Assembly: GCF_036785885.1 (NCBI RefSeq)
Contig: NC_092312.1
Coordinates: 17,626,001 to 17,690,000, forward strand
Direction: 5' to 3'
Origin: Coffea arabica
Taxonomy: Eukaryota; Streptophyta; Magnoliopsida; Gentianales; Rubiaceae
Length of the DNA stretch: 64,000 nt
In this document: in pieces, positions 46,774 through 57,463 of the stretch
Position numbering within the stretch: the first letter of the stretch is position 1
Layout of the letters: each line of letters begins with the position of its first letter
Notes under the pieces: generated by a model
Seen by the model: the letters and a program-made list of their open reading frames with translations, nothing else
What the model was told of the DNA's origin: nothing
Databases searched by the model: none
Translations under genes and position numbers: made by a program

Positions 46774-48616
46774 GGGAATTTCGCCAATTTGGTCCCTAAA
46801 CATTTTCACTTAAACCAATTTCGTCCTTAATGAAATATTTTAACCAATTTAGTCCTTGAACTAGTTTTTTGCTTCCAATGTAGGACTTTTGACAACATTT
46901 TACTCACTTCGCGTGGACCAACAGGGGTATAATTGTCACACTTACTTAACCTGCTGCAATTATTCGAAAGACATTCTCCGCCAATGCGATTAACCTTGGA
47001 AAACAGAACAAAATTGGGGGAAATTGGGATTAGAACTAGGGCTGAGGTGAACGGATGATGGAGGCCAGAATTGAACACGGAATGTGACCATCAGAGGCAA
47101 TGGACAATGGCGATTCTGACAAGGATGGCAACGATCAAATGGAGTCATCAACAAGATCAAGTAAGTCTGCACTTCAAACATAAACCTCATCAACCGTATG
47201 CATGAGGGGCTTGAGTTGACTGCCATTAGTGTGTTGGAATGGTGATAAAAGCATTGATAATGGAAGGGGTTGAGGGAGGGAGGGTTTAATTTGGCAGCAT
47301 TGTATAGCAGGGATGGGGCATGAACAGGTTAGGGGATGTTGAAATTTTTGTTAAAGTACTTATAGATTCCACATGGAAAAGATCGCCACCCTTCTGACCC
47401 CTCTGACGCCGCCACCCTCCGCAGTGCTTCAATCGTTTGGTTCCGCAACGACCTTCGGGTACACGACAATGAGTGCCTCAACTCTGCCAACAACGAGTCC
47501 ATGTCAGTCTTGCCCGTCTACTGTTTCGACCCGAGGGACTACGGGAAATCCTCTTCTGGGTTCGATAAGACTGGCCCGTTTAGGGCCACTTTCTTGCTTG
47601 AATCCGTCGCCGACTTGAGAAAAACTCTGCAGGCTAAGGGGTCTGATCTTGTGGTGAGAATTGGGAAGCCAGAGATTGTACTGGTGGAGCTGGCGCAGGC
47701 CGTTGGGGCGGAAGCTGTGTATGCCCACAGGGAGGTATCGCATGACGAGGTGAAGGCGGAGGATAATATCGAGGCGGTGTTGAAAGAGGAAGGAGTGGAG
47801 GTTAAGTACTTTTGGGGAAGCACATTGTATCATATTGACGATTTGCCCTTTAAATTGACGGAAATGCCGACTAACTACGGCGGGTTTAAGGAGAAAGTGC
47901 AGGGACTGGAGGTTAGGAAGACAATAGAGGCCCTGGATCAGGTGAAAGGATTGCCTGCTAAGGGAGATGTGGAGCCTGGGGAGATTCCGTCCTTGGTTGA
48001 TTTGGGTCTCAAGAGTTTAGACAGTCTATGCTTCTTTCTAATGTCTATTTGAACGGGGGCTTATTCTTGACTGTGCTTGGATTTTGGGAATAGAGTGGGG
48101 CTGCGGAGCAAATTTATTTACTTGGATCCATGGTGTAAATCAAACCTCAATAATGATGAACTCCGAACTTGTCTAAAACTGGCTATTGAGCATTTAGTAA
48201 TACGGAACTGTTTCTGTATAAAAAAAAAAAAGAAAAATTTGTACGGGTTGGGGATACTGGGGGCAGATGGAATGCATGTTGTTTTACTCATTTTTTTATT
48301 GCAAACTTACCTCCTGGCAGAATGGAAAGCCAGCAGCAAGTGCCTCTCTTGTCGGAGGGGAGACAGAAGCGTTGCAGAGGCTTGGAAGATTTGCAACTGA
48401 ATCGCATTGGCGGGAATGTCTTTCTAATAATTGCAGCAGATTAAGCAAGTGTGACAATTATATCCCTGTTGGTCCACGCGAAGTGAGTAAAATGTTGTCA
48501 AAAGTCCTACATTGGAAGTAAAAAACTAGTTCAAGAACTAAATTGGTTAAAATATTTCATTAAGGACGAAATTGGTTTAAGTGAAAATGTTTAGGGATCA
48601 AATTGGTGAAATTCCC
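46774..48616 (+). mobile_element. Pack-MULE (Mutator-like element) carrying a PHR2 gene fragment
   Basis: The element is 1,843 bp. Terminal inverted repeats of about 216 bp lie at 46774-46990 and 48401-48616; the ends read GGGAATTTCGCCAATTTGG and, on the other strand, GGGAATTTCACCAATTTGA, with only scattered differences. The flanks 46765-46773 and 48617-48625 are both TTAATTTTC, a perfect 9-bp target duplication, which is diagnostic for MULEs. No transposase is present. Between the repeats lie two exons of a PHR2-type photolyase-like gene and a short sequence that looks like a first exon (47100-47160). Confidence 0.9.
47367..48400 (+). pseudogene. Captured fragment of PHR2 (photolyase/cryptochrome-like)
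   Basis: An open frame from about 47367 to 48052 encodes PHR2-like sequence: HPSDPSDAATLRSASIVWF, then RNDLRVHDNECLNSAN, VLPVYCFDPRDYGK, VYAHREVSHDEVKAE, VKYFWGSTLYHIDDLPFK and PSLVDLGL. A second block at 48321-48400, preceded by an AG acceptor, reads NGKPAASASLVGGETEALQR and matches the next PHR2 exon. The FAD-binding C-terminal half and the N-terminal leader are missing, so it cannot be a working photoreceptor. About 680 nt have stayed open without a stop, which suggests a recent capture or constraint. The right end abuts the MULE terminal repeat. Confidence 0.85.
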
Positions 48617-49009
48617 TTAATTTTCTCACTAAACAAATACATGCCCAATTTGGGAATGATTGAATTGAGTGATAAGATAAAGAGGAATGATAAGTTGGAG
48701 GTTTCGTTTCAACAACTCCCACTTACTTTTTTTTTAGAAAAAAAAAAACTAGTAACTAGAGAGAGCCCCCATTCAGTTGCATGGATCTACCAATTACCGA
48801 CCTAAGCCCACAATCGGAAGAAAAAGTGGCAATGCAGGGAGGGCAAGGTCATCATGCTTAGCATGTTCGATAACTTGTGAGGTTGGCCCGCGGGACTCAA
48901 AAGAGGTAGGTAGTGAAATATTTTTTTTTTTTTTCCGAAAAAGGGTAGTGATGCTTAAAGAAATATTTTTTTGGATCTGTCCGGCAATCACCTCGTAATG
49001 AGATCTCCT

Positions 49010-49446
49010 GCTTCGAATCCTCTGTTTCCAAAATAGTCTTTGTCCCTTATTTGTATAGCTGTCACGTGTCTCTAACATTTTATTAATTCGAACTCAAATA
49101 AATCGATAATAATCAATTTATAAATTTACTCAAAATCAATTAAAATAGATAACTCAAAACTTTTTTTTTATTTTCTTTTTAACAAAAAAGAAGCTTGTTG
49201 ATCATAAATATAAAAATCAACTAAAACTCTTCTTTATTTTTTATCCCAAATCAACAAAACTCTTTTTTGTTAAAAGAAAATAAAAAAAGATTTGAATTAT
49301 CTGTTTTAATTAATTATGAGTAAACTTGTTAATCGATTATTATCGATTTATTTGACTTTGGATTAACAAAACGCTAGAGACACGTGTCAGTTATACAAAT
49401 AAGGAACAAAGAGGATAGAGACTACTTGGGACAGAGGATTCGAAGC
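49010..49446. repeat. Fold-back palindromic element
   Basis: The left arm starting GCTTCGAATCCTCTGT and the right arm ending ACAGAGGATTCGAAGC are reverse complements for about 200 bp each. They share ATTTGTATA, CACGTGTCTCTA, AATAAATCGATAATAATC and the T-rich inner block. Only a few tens of bases around 49205-49255 form the loop. No coding sequence is seen, and no clear target duplication was found. Confidence 0.75.
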
Positions 49447-50017
49447 CGCATTAAGCAAGCAAGTACATAGATTTGAGTCTTAACTCTGCAACTTGGCACA
49501 AGATTTTTTATTTAGAAAAATTTAGTCCTCCGAGAATCAATGGAAACACACGTACTCTCTAGATGCAACAAACTTCGAAATTTGGATACAAATAAAAAAC
49601 AGTTGGGGAGTTCAACGTTGTAGATTTATTCAAAGCACCTGATTATCCCGCCACTATGCTATGCGGGGAGTATGGTACGTAAAAACAGTGGCTAAAACAG
49701 CGGGGCCGGTGGGTGCGGGAAGGAAAGAACGGCCGGACATCGAATATTGCCATTTGCCAAGCCCGACCGAAAAGGACCCCACAATCCACATGATTATGTT
49801 TTAGGCCCTAACTGATACTAATACGACTACTAATATGATTATTAATATGTTTTGGAGCTCAAAAGCTTCTTATTACACACAATCAGAGACAGATTATCAA
49901 ATTATTGCTAACTTGCGCCAAGTTGGCCCCATGGTCGTCTCTCATCCCTCGTTATTGCTCCCTCATCCCACGCACAAAACATACCACACCCCATTACAAA
50001 GAGGTAACTAACTTCAT
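49447..50017. other. 3' flank of the SGNH esterase gene
   Basis: No other gene is seen. It should hold the 3' UTR of the minus-strand esterase. Confidence 0.4.
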
Positions 50018-50910
50018 TCATACTGAAGAAGAAGAAGAAGAAGAAGAAGAAGAAGAAGCGAAATTGGAAAGGTACGCATCGGCTAACATATGACCCAATT
50101 GAACCTGAGCCTGCGTAGTTAAGTGGAGATGATCTTCCTTGAGCTGCAGCCCTTTAGCATCCACGCATACCACATTGTCCATTTTCATCCCCATCTGTGC
50201 TTCCCTTATCTTGTCCACGTACTTTCCATCCCCCGAAGCTATTGCCACCTAATTGATAAGTTGCTGTAATTACAAGCAGTGCCTGACCCACCTCTTTTTT
50301 TTTTTTAAAAAAAATTACTAAAAAAATGTCAACTAACCTGAATAATGGGAAGTGAGGGCAAATTAAGATCAGCACGGACATTCTTAATCAATGTCTCCAT
50401 CTTAGCCTCATAGCATTCTGCATCTTTGTGCGACGACGTATCACTCTCACCTTGGTACCAAAGCATCGCCTTAATTTCACCACCGCCGCCGTTATGATGC
50501 ACGGCGGCTTTGACCCTCTTGATCATATTCTCATACAAGTGGGTTCCACGTTCCCACTCTTTTATGGCTGTCCCGCCCACAGCACAAGGCACTAGGCCTA
50601 CGATCCCCGCTCGCTCCTTCACTGCGTTGGCAAATGACATCCCCGGTCCCACCCCACATACTTTCTTGGTGTCGATGTCGTGGTGGAGTGGCTCACGCGC
50701 CGCTTCCCAGCGGAGGTGGGCGGTGAGGCGGAAGATGTTGGAAGGGTCCGGGGTACATTCTGGAGGAACGACGCCGTCCCAGTGCTTATGCTTAGAATGG
50801 TGGTCACGATTCACGCCGCCCCGGCCGGCCATGTTGCTCTGGCCTGAGAGGATGAAGATGTGTTTGGTGGATTGGGCTTCATTTCTCTGAGTTGAGTTGT
50901 GCAGCTCCAT
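50018..50910 (-). CDS. SGNH-fold carbohydrate esterase (sialate O-acetylesterase-like)
   Basis: Two exons, 50338-50910 and 50018-50248, encode 267 residues. Conserved blocks are FILSGQSNMAGRGGV, which holds the nucleophilic Ser of GQSN, GIVGLVPCAVGGTAIKEW, AMLWYQGESD, and the C-terminal Asp-His pair in EDHLHL. This is the layout of the plant carbohydrate esterase family of Arabidopsis At4g34215, whose fold is SGNH hydrolase. The natural substrate, probably an acetylated sugar, is not settled. No signal peptide is evident, so it is probably cytosolic. The last residues form a Ser run encoded by a GAA microsatellite (50025-50058 on the plus strand), so the tail length probably varies between alleles. 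Confidence 0.92.
50025..50058. repeat. GAA microsatellite inside the esterase coding end
   Basis: A GAA run of about eleven units. On the minus strand it encodes the poly-Ser tail of the esterase just before the stop codon. Confidence 0.9.
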
Positions 50911-51249
50911 GAATTGGAGGCTATCGGGTTTGTTTCAGATTCAGGAAGTGGCGGTGTTAAAATGGGGTTTCTTGGTTTTAGGCTTTTAGTGGACTTTGGA
51001 TTCCAATGCCAATTATTTTAGTCTTGTACTAGGTACCGGCCAATTATTTATTCCTGTACCTGGTACTGATGTCATATACTTTTTCCTTTTCTAATTTTTG
51101 TGGGGATAATTTTAGAAACTCGAGATTTTTGATAATTTTGCTAGCCTTCCTTCAAGTTTTGAAAATATTACAAACCTCACCTATTCATATATTTTTATAG
51201 GATGTCAGTCCAAATTAGAAAAAAAGCGAGAACAAAATATTTAATTTTA

Positions 51250-51412
51250 GGTTGGATTGCACATTATTTATACATTATTTACACGCACCTGCTTATTTGC
51301 ATCATCAATGTGTTTTTCAACCATTTTTTTATTTTATATATATCTCATAAAAAAAATGTTACAGTATTTTTTTCAAAAAATTATCCCAAATAATCTCCTA
51401 TCCAAACACACT
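51250..51412. mobile_element. Short MITE, GTTTGGAT-end family, copy 1
   Basis: The left end GTTGGATTGCACATTATTTA pairs with the right end TAATCTCCTATCCAAACACA. The interior holds GTTACAGTA and TATCTCATAAAAA, matching in reverse the copy at 57306-57463. It is non-coding. Confidence 0.55.
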
Positions 51413-52782
51413 CGATAGCTTTGAATTTCACAAATACCCTTTAGACTTATAGCATCACCGATATTTTTTTTTTCAAATCCTATCTTTAATTTAATTATGG
51501 ATTACCCCCTTTGTTAGAGTTTGGTAGCAATCTTTTCCATATACTCAAGAAAATACACAAATGCTTCTTGATGGTTAACAAATCAAATACATTAATCAAC
51601 TTTCGTATTATGCTACTAAACAAGAAATTTGGCCAGTCTATCTCTGCATTTACCAACAAGAAAAACAAAAGCATTAAGTTTTTTCGGACAACCTTTTGTG
51701 CAGTGTGGATATTAATGTTGGAAGATAGATGTTCAAGCAAACGTTAATAATATTATTTCAACCGAACACTTACAAGTTACAATCCTACTTGGTGGTTTGA
51801 TTGGTAATATAACAGCAATGATATGTGTTTTGCATCAGTCCTTTACGAAACTCATAAAATCTCCCTTTCTATACAAAAGGTGAGGCCTGCACTCGTGAAA
51901 GCTTTCAGGAGCAACTTTTGTCAAAATGAAAACTGATGAGTAGTTGAAACTTTTCGGCCCAATGGCCTAAAGGCTCATGCGTTTGGTTGGAGTTGGACTT
52001 TTGGGTTCGCCAGCAGTTACGTTTGGAAACACCTGTCCCACGATTTATTCTACGCCAGTGAAGGCAGTATATCAGCAGCGGTTAGGGTCTTAATATTCTG
52101 TTTGGGCTCTAAGTAAGGGTTCAAATTTTATTTATAGTAAAAAAAATTCAAGAGTTGTGCCAAAATACTTTCTTAGTCTAGTAAGGTCTCCCACTCCTCT
52201 AGTTTAGAATAGATAAATTATACAATAGTTGTCGTCTTATTGATTGAATTTTCACGCTCTGAATTTTAAGATGGTTAACACTTAATGGTCTAATCTTCTG
52301 TGAATTTTTTTTTTCTGTGAATTACTAAGAAGCCTGAAATCCGAATTATCCACACACACATTTAATGATGAAATGCTTGCATCTATTCTTCTATATTAAA
52401 AGTAGACTAGTGTTTCATATTGCAGCTCCTTGATTCTTTCTTGTAATCTCCTTTCCTTTAGTGAGCAATTACTCTGCTTCTCTGAGCATGTCAAACGCTT
52501 ATCAAGACAAGCAAGTTCTCATTACGGTGCTCCCTTTCTTAACAACAAAGTAAAGATAAAATGCACCATATCATATGATAGACCGTCGGAATTCTGTCTT
52601 ACGCAAATACCAATTTCATTCATCATCAGTCAAACTTTGCAACACTTGTACGAGTTTCCAACAAAAGCATTCCTCCCGCCAGACATTCCTCCAAGTCAAA
52701 AAGGCCAAAGGCGATCGCCCCTTTTTCTCTTTCTCTCTCTCTTTTTTCTCCACTATATTTAAGCTTTTGCCCGGCACCATGA
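51413..52782. other. Intergenic DNA, 3' of the LRR pseudokinase gene
   Basis: AT-rich. No coding sequence or clear repeat was recognised apart from poly-T tracts. The 3' UTR of the pseudokinase gene must lie at its right end. Confidence 0.4.
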
Positions 52783-55700
52783 TTAGTACGAAGGAGAAGT
52801 CTGGATTCTATCAAGAACTTGAAGCGCATCTTTCATGGAAGGTCTCTTTTGCGGGTTCAATGAAGCACAACTAAAGCCTAGCTTAAAGCATTCCAGCATG
52901 GCATCCTCCCTGTTTGCCACGTCACCTCTAATTGCCACATCAGCCAACCGTAACACCCGGTTCTTGTCTTCCATCAGCAGGCCGGCGGTCCACTGGCCCA
53001 ATTCCCGGTCTGAAAACACCTTGCCCGTTAAAAGCTCGAGCAGTAGAATTCCAAAGGAGTAAGCATCCCACTTGGGATTAGGCTTCAGGTTATTGAGCGA
53101 CTCTGGGGCGTGATAGGGTGATGTGCAACCCATGAAGCCTGCAGGTGCAATGCAAGGGCTGCCATTGATAGAGTGGTCGTGCAGCCCGTCGCGAGAAGAT
53201 GATGTAGCAGCAGCAGCAGCAGCGCTATTACTACTTCTCATGCTACCGAAATGCCGAGATGAAAAGGCGTCTGTTTTGTAGCTATTTTTGCCGTGTAGAA
53301 GCCAATGAAGCCCAAAATCGCTGATTATTGGCTCCATTTCTGGCGTCAAAAGAACGTTGCTAGGCTTGATGTTGCCATGCACGTGTCTCTTTTCATGGAC
53401 GTATGCTAGTCCTCTAGCAACTCCTTTTGCTACCTTTAGCCGGACTTGAAAGGGCATATGGTAAGGTGATGAGCCAACCTTTCCTGGAATTGGAAAATAC
53501 AATCAAAATGTGAGTGCCTATGAAAACGCAGCTCAAATCACGATGGTAAATCTATAGAAATTCACATTTAATAGCGCCCCCCCCCCCCCCAAAAAAAAAA
53601 AGAAAAAAAAGAAAGCAAGGGGACTTGGAAACGTAAACGACATGGCGTATGATTGCAAATGGAAGTTCAATTTTTGCGCTTTCAACTTTAGAATAATTGA
53701 TCAAAAAAAATCAAATTAAATCTGAAAGTGACCATTTTCCGAGAAACAAAAGCATATAGCTTGTCGGCTTTGTCTATGTGAATCTTTGTGCCTTTGATAG
53801 TAGAATGTTTGCAACGGACAGAAATGTGACTCATGGTTTTGGCGTATTATGTGTTTTTCTTCGGGTAGGCAGTGGGCGGTAGGCGAGGTTTATCCCCAAA
53901 TCACATGGACATTAATGGAGAGTAAATGGATAGGAGCCACAGGCGTTCACAAGGGAATAGTTTCAGAGAGAGAGAGAGAGAGATTCGTTCCTAACCCAGT
54001 CTGTGACAAGCGGCGACAGCCTAGAATCATTGCAATGTGTTTTTTTTTTAAAAAAAAAAAAAAAAGAAAAACTTCAAGAAATTGCAATTCAAACGTAAAA
54101 CCTGATATAGTGACAATGAGATCACAGTCTATAATTTAGTCAAATAACGTCTGTTTAACAGAAAGATGTAAGCACATTAGTACTGCTACCAGCCTACCAC
54201 ATTGTTAAGATCTAAAGACAAATGTTTCAACATAATGATAATAATGATGATAATGCAAAATGACTAGCATATTGGGTTCTAAAATCAAGCTATCCATATG
54301 CAACATTTTATTTTCCAGCGTCACTTCGGGGCAACAGAATTTAGTAGGATGATTTGGTGAATTACCAGAAGTTTCAGAACTATGAAAGTGTATTCCAGCA
54401 GAATTAAGATCGGTATGAAAAATAACTTCTTCCAATTGAAATCAGCTCCAAAAACTTTGATATTTTCTAAATCACTGAACTGCGGTAAAAGATTGAGATT
54501 TGGGGATGAAAAGAGCTTACTGTAACCGGCATTAGCTAAACTGCCGTTGGAGATGTAATCATAGATGACAAGCTTCTCATCGTCTCCCCAGTAGAACCCT
54601 CTGAGCAGAACCAAGTTTGGATGGCGCAACTTTGCGATAGCTTTAACTTGACTCTCAAAGTCTTTGAACCTCTCAAAACCGCTCTCTCCAATCCTTCTAA
54701 CAGCAAATGCAGAACCGTCCTCAAGCACAGCTTTGTATGCTTGCAGCAGCACTAGACCCCAGTATATATGCAGAAGCCTTCAATAAAGTCTCGATATCAA
54801 GTTCAGTTTCTCCATCAACCATCACAAGTGACCTTTCGCTCTTGTACTTAGTGCTCCGCTCCTTCTCATGATACTGATCTATTTGATGTCCAATGTCCAT
54901 GTTCTTGTTTTCATCATCGCAGTCCGAGGTGGTAGCCTCTGATGTTTCTTCACCATTTCTTATAGTTAGGCACGACCAAGAGGGCAGGCTTCTTGAAGTT
55001 GTCTCCTTCGCTGTTGAGAGCTGTGAATCTTTGACGTTATCTTTCTGCTGTTTATCTACTGCTACTGGAAGTGGAATCTCTTTGCTTCCTTCATCTGCTC
55101 TTCGCTTCCTTAGTTGGTAGACATACAAACAGATAATTGCAAGGACTCCAATGCCAGCTAAATCTCCAATTGCAATTCCAGCTATCGTTCCTGGTTTTAG
55201 CCTGTGTTGTCCTTGATTTTGGGCTGCATTTGCTGCTGTTCCCGGTGAGCTTGGCAGGGGGGTCGAGTCGATTGTCTGTGGTATGGCCGCAATTGCCGGA
55301 GCAGAGGAATTTGTTGTGGATATATTGGGTGGTGCCGATAAACTTGAAGGAACAGTACAAAGTTTCTTGAGCGGTTTGCCACAGAGGTCCATGTTTCCCC
55401 TGAAGGACTCTGTTTGCTGGTTAGATAATGCCATTGATTCAGGGATTTCTCCAGTGAGGTTGTTGAATGAGAGATCAATAGTTGCATTTGCTGGGATTTT
55501 CTTCGCAAATTCTGGAGATACCGGGCCAGAGAGCTTGTTGGTAGAAAGATTCAAGTACCTTAATCTTTCTCCACCAAATTCAAGTGGTAGTGATCCATTC
55601 AGCAAATTCATAGACAAATCTAGTACTTCAACGTACAGAAACCCATTTGGAATAGTACCCGAAAAGAAGTTTCTTTTCAGAGAAACCACAGTTAACTCCT

Positions 55701-56238
55701 GCAGAGAGGGTAAATTCGGAGGGAGATTTCCAGCTAAAGCATTGTCAGAGAGATTGAGGAGCTTGAGATTCTTCAGTCCTCCGCTGAACCCCGGTAGCCC
55801 ACCAGTTATTGCATTGCTGGACAGCGACAGCACTTGGAGCTCTGAAGCATTGAACAGCGAATTGGGAAGGGTCCCATTCAAGAAATTGCCAGAGAGATCA
55901 AGAGTACGGAGGTGTTGGATGAATCCCAAATCTTCAGGGATTGAACCCAAGAGCTTAGAGTTCGGAAGAACCAAGCTTATGACTCGAAACATAGCCGGCG
56001 TGCCAAAGGGCGTTTCAACTTGCGCGCACGTCACACCAGTCCATAAACACGGCGTCTCGTCATCATAGTTCCAGTCATCAAGCACTGACAAAGGGTCATT
56101 GAGAATGGAGTATTTGAAGGAAAGCAAGAGCGTTCCATCTACGTTCAGAGCCAGAGAAGGAAGCAAAAGACGCAAAAACAGGGTGGAAAAGCACCAGAGC
56201 ATGTGAAAAAAACTTCTCATTCTAAACCAGCTACTCAT
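52783..56238 (-). pseudogene. LRR receptor-like pseudokinase (At4g34220 type) with one frameshift
   Basis: Exon 1 (54521-56238) encodes a signal peptide, an LRR cap (DDETPCLWTGVTCAQ), about seven LRRs, a Pro/Ser-rich stretch, a transmembrane helix (IGDLAGIGVLAIICLYVYQL, near residue 360), and the start of the kinase domain to ASAYILGSS. Exon 2 (52783-53483) encodes the rest, including HGNIKPSNVLL, SDFGLHWLL, the segment KPNPKWDAYSFGILLLELL, and NPQKRPSMKD. HGN replaces the catalytic HRD, so the kinase is predicted dead even in an intact allele. Near 54731-54741 the sequence lacks about 5 nt where family members read ASIVYKAV. This shifts frame and gives a stop after about 505 residues, while the downstream frame stays otherwise open. 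It may be a real null allele, a sequencing error or early pseudogene decay. Unshifted length would be about 807 residues. Confidence 0.88.
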
Positions 56239-56979
56239 TGGTTTCTTGGTATTAGGCGCTCATAGAAGTCCGAGATGGTCATTGCTATTCATAAGCAAGA
56301 AGAAGTGGAGAAAATAAGAACGATTGAGACGGTAACCAACTTCACAGATGTTGTTTTGGTGACCAAAAATATAAGGACCAAAACTAAGGAGATATTGTAA
56401 ATGGAGTCAGTTTGAGAGATGGTAAGGAGAGACAGGGGACGAAGACAAGGCTAAAAGGTTCTGTTGCTAAGCCTGCTTTAATGACTAATGATAAATTGAT
56501 GTTGATATAAATGGAGTATGAGCACCTCGCTAAGCGTGGGGGAATCAAACTGAAAGCTACTCCACTGTACCTGGTTTTCGTGGGTTCAATACGCAGTTAG
56601 ACATTCGGGGCAAACTTTATATAGTAGTCCAGTATTATTTTGTCAAAATATGTGATCATTCAGGTGGTAAAATATACGTGGAAAAGAAAGCAGAGGGGAA
56701 TCTTGACGTTGTAGCTACTGGACGCCCTGAAGAATTAGTTGGAATCAGACAGATATGATATGCAGGGCAGCTACTAAAGGCCACATTCTCTTTTGACTGC
56801 TTCTGCTTGGTTTGCCACTAATTCAAATTTACACAAGGGTAAATTTTAAAAATGCACCAAGCTAAAACGCTGTTTTGCATTGATGTCCTTGTATCCTCGC
56901 AATTTTGCTCCAGCATTCCCTCACCTATCAAAAAATGTATTGGAACCACTAATTTATTTTGTGAACAGAAATTAATATC
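56239..56979. other. Promoter and upstream region of the LRR pseudokinase gene
   Basis: No other gene is seen. The region directly precedes the minus-strand start at 56238. Confidence 0.4.
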
Positions 56980-57266
56980 CTGTTTGATAATCAAATTCAG
57001 CACTTAAATTAATTTAAGGGCTCAAATTTTAACATGTTCAAATGCATTTGATAGCAAAAAATAGAACATCTGAATTAATTAAATGGCACTGGATTTCATA
57101 AGCAAAAGTTGTTCATTACTTATTTTTTGGAAGCAAGATTTCCTTTGAAAATTCAGTGCTAGTTAATTAATTCATATGTTCAATTTTTGTTATCAAATAC
57201 CTTTGAACATATTAAAATTTGAATATATTAAATTTAAATTCTCAATTGAATTATCAAACAAAGCAT
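56980..57266. repeat. TIR MITE resembling the element at 2803-3465
   Basis: The left end CTGTTTGATAATCAAATTCA pairs loosely with the right end TCAATTGAATTATCAAACAA. The interior has matching AATTAATT, TTCAAATG and TTGAACAT words. The boundaries are approximate. Confidence 0.45.
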
Positions 57267-57305
57267 AGGCAAGGCATCGTGACTTGGAGGAACTGTGCCC
57301 CGCTA

Positions 57306-57463
57306 AATGTATTGGATAGGGTATTATTTGAAATATTATTTGGAATAATTACTGTAGCACTTTTTGTGATGTGATGTATGTGAAATAAAAAGATGGATTG
57401 GAAAATGTGTTTATGATGCAAGCGAAATATTATTTGGGATAAGTTTTGTATCCAAACACTCCC
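57306..57463. mobile_element. Short MITE, GTTTGGAT-end family, copy 2
   Basis: The left end ATGTATTGGATAGGGTATT and the right end AAGTTTTGTATCCAAACACT form an inverted repeat. The interior contains ACTGTAGCACTTTTTGTGAT and GTGATGTATGTGAAATAAAA, a motif shared with 51250-51412 and 24840-24940. Confidence 0.6.

Noticed and set aside
47373-47618. Plus-strand open frame starting MEKIATLL
   Set aside because: It is an out-of-phase reading of the PHR2 fragment; the correct frame shows the VWFRNDLRVHDNE block.
55283-56068. Long plus-strand open frame (261 codons)
   Set aside because: It is antisense to the LRR part of the pseudokinase gene, whose sense frame shows clear domains.
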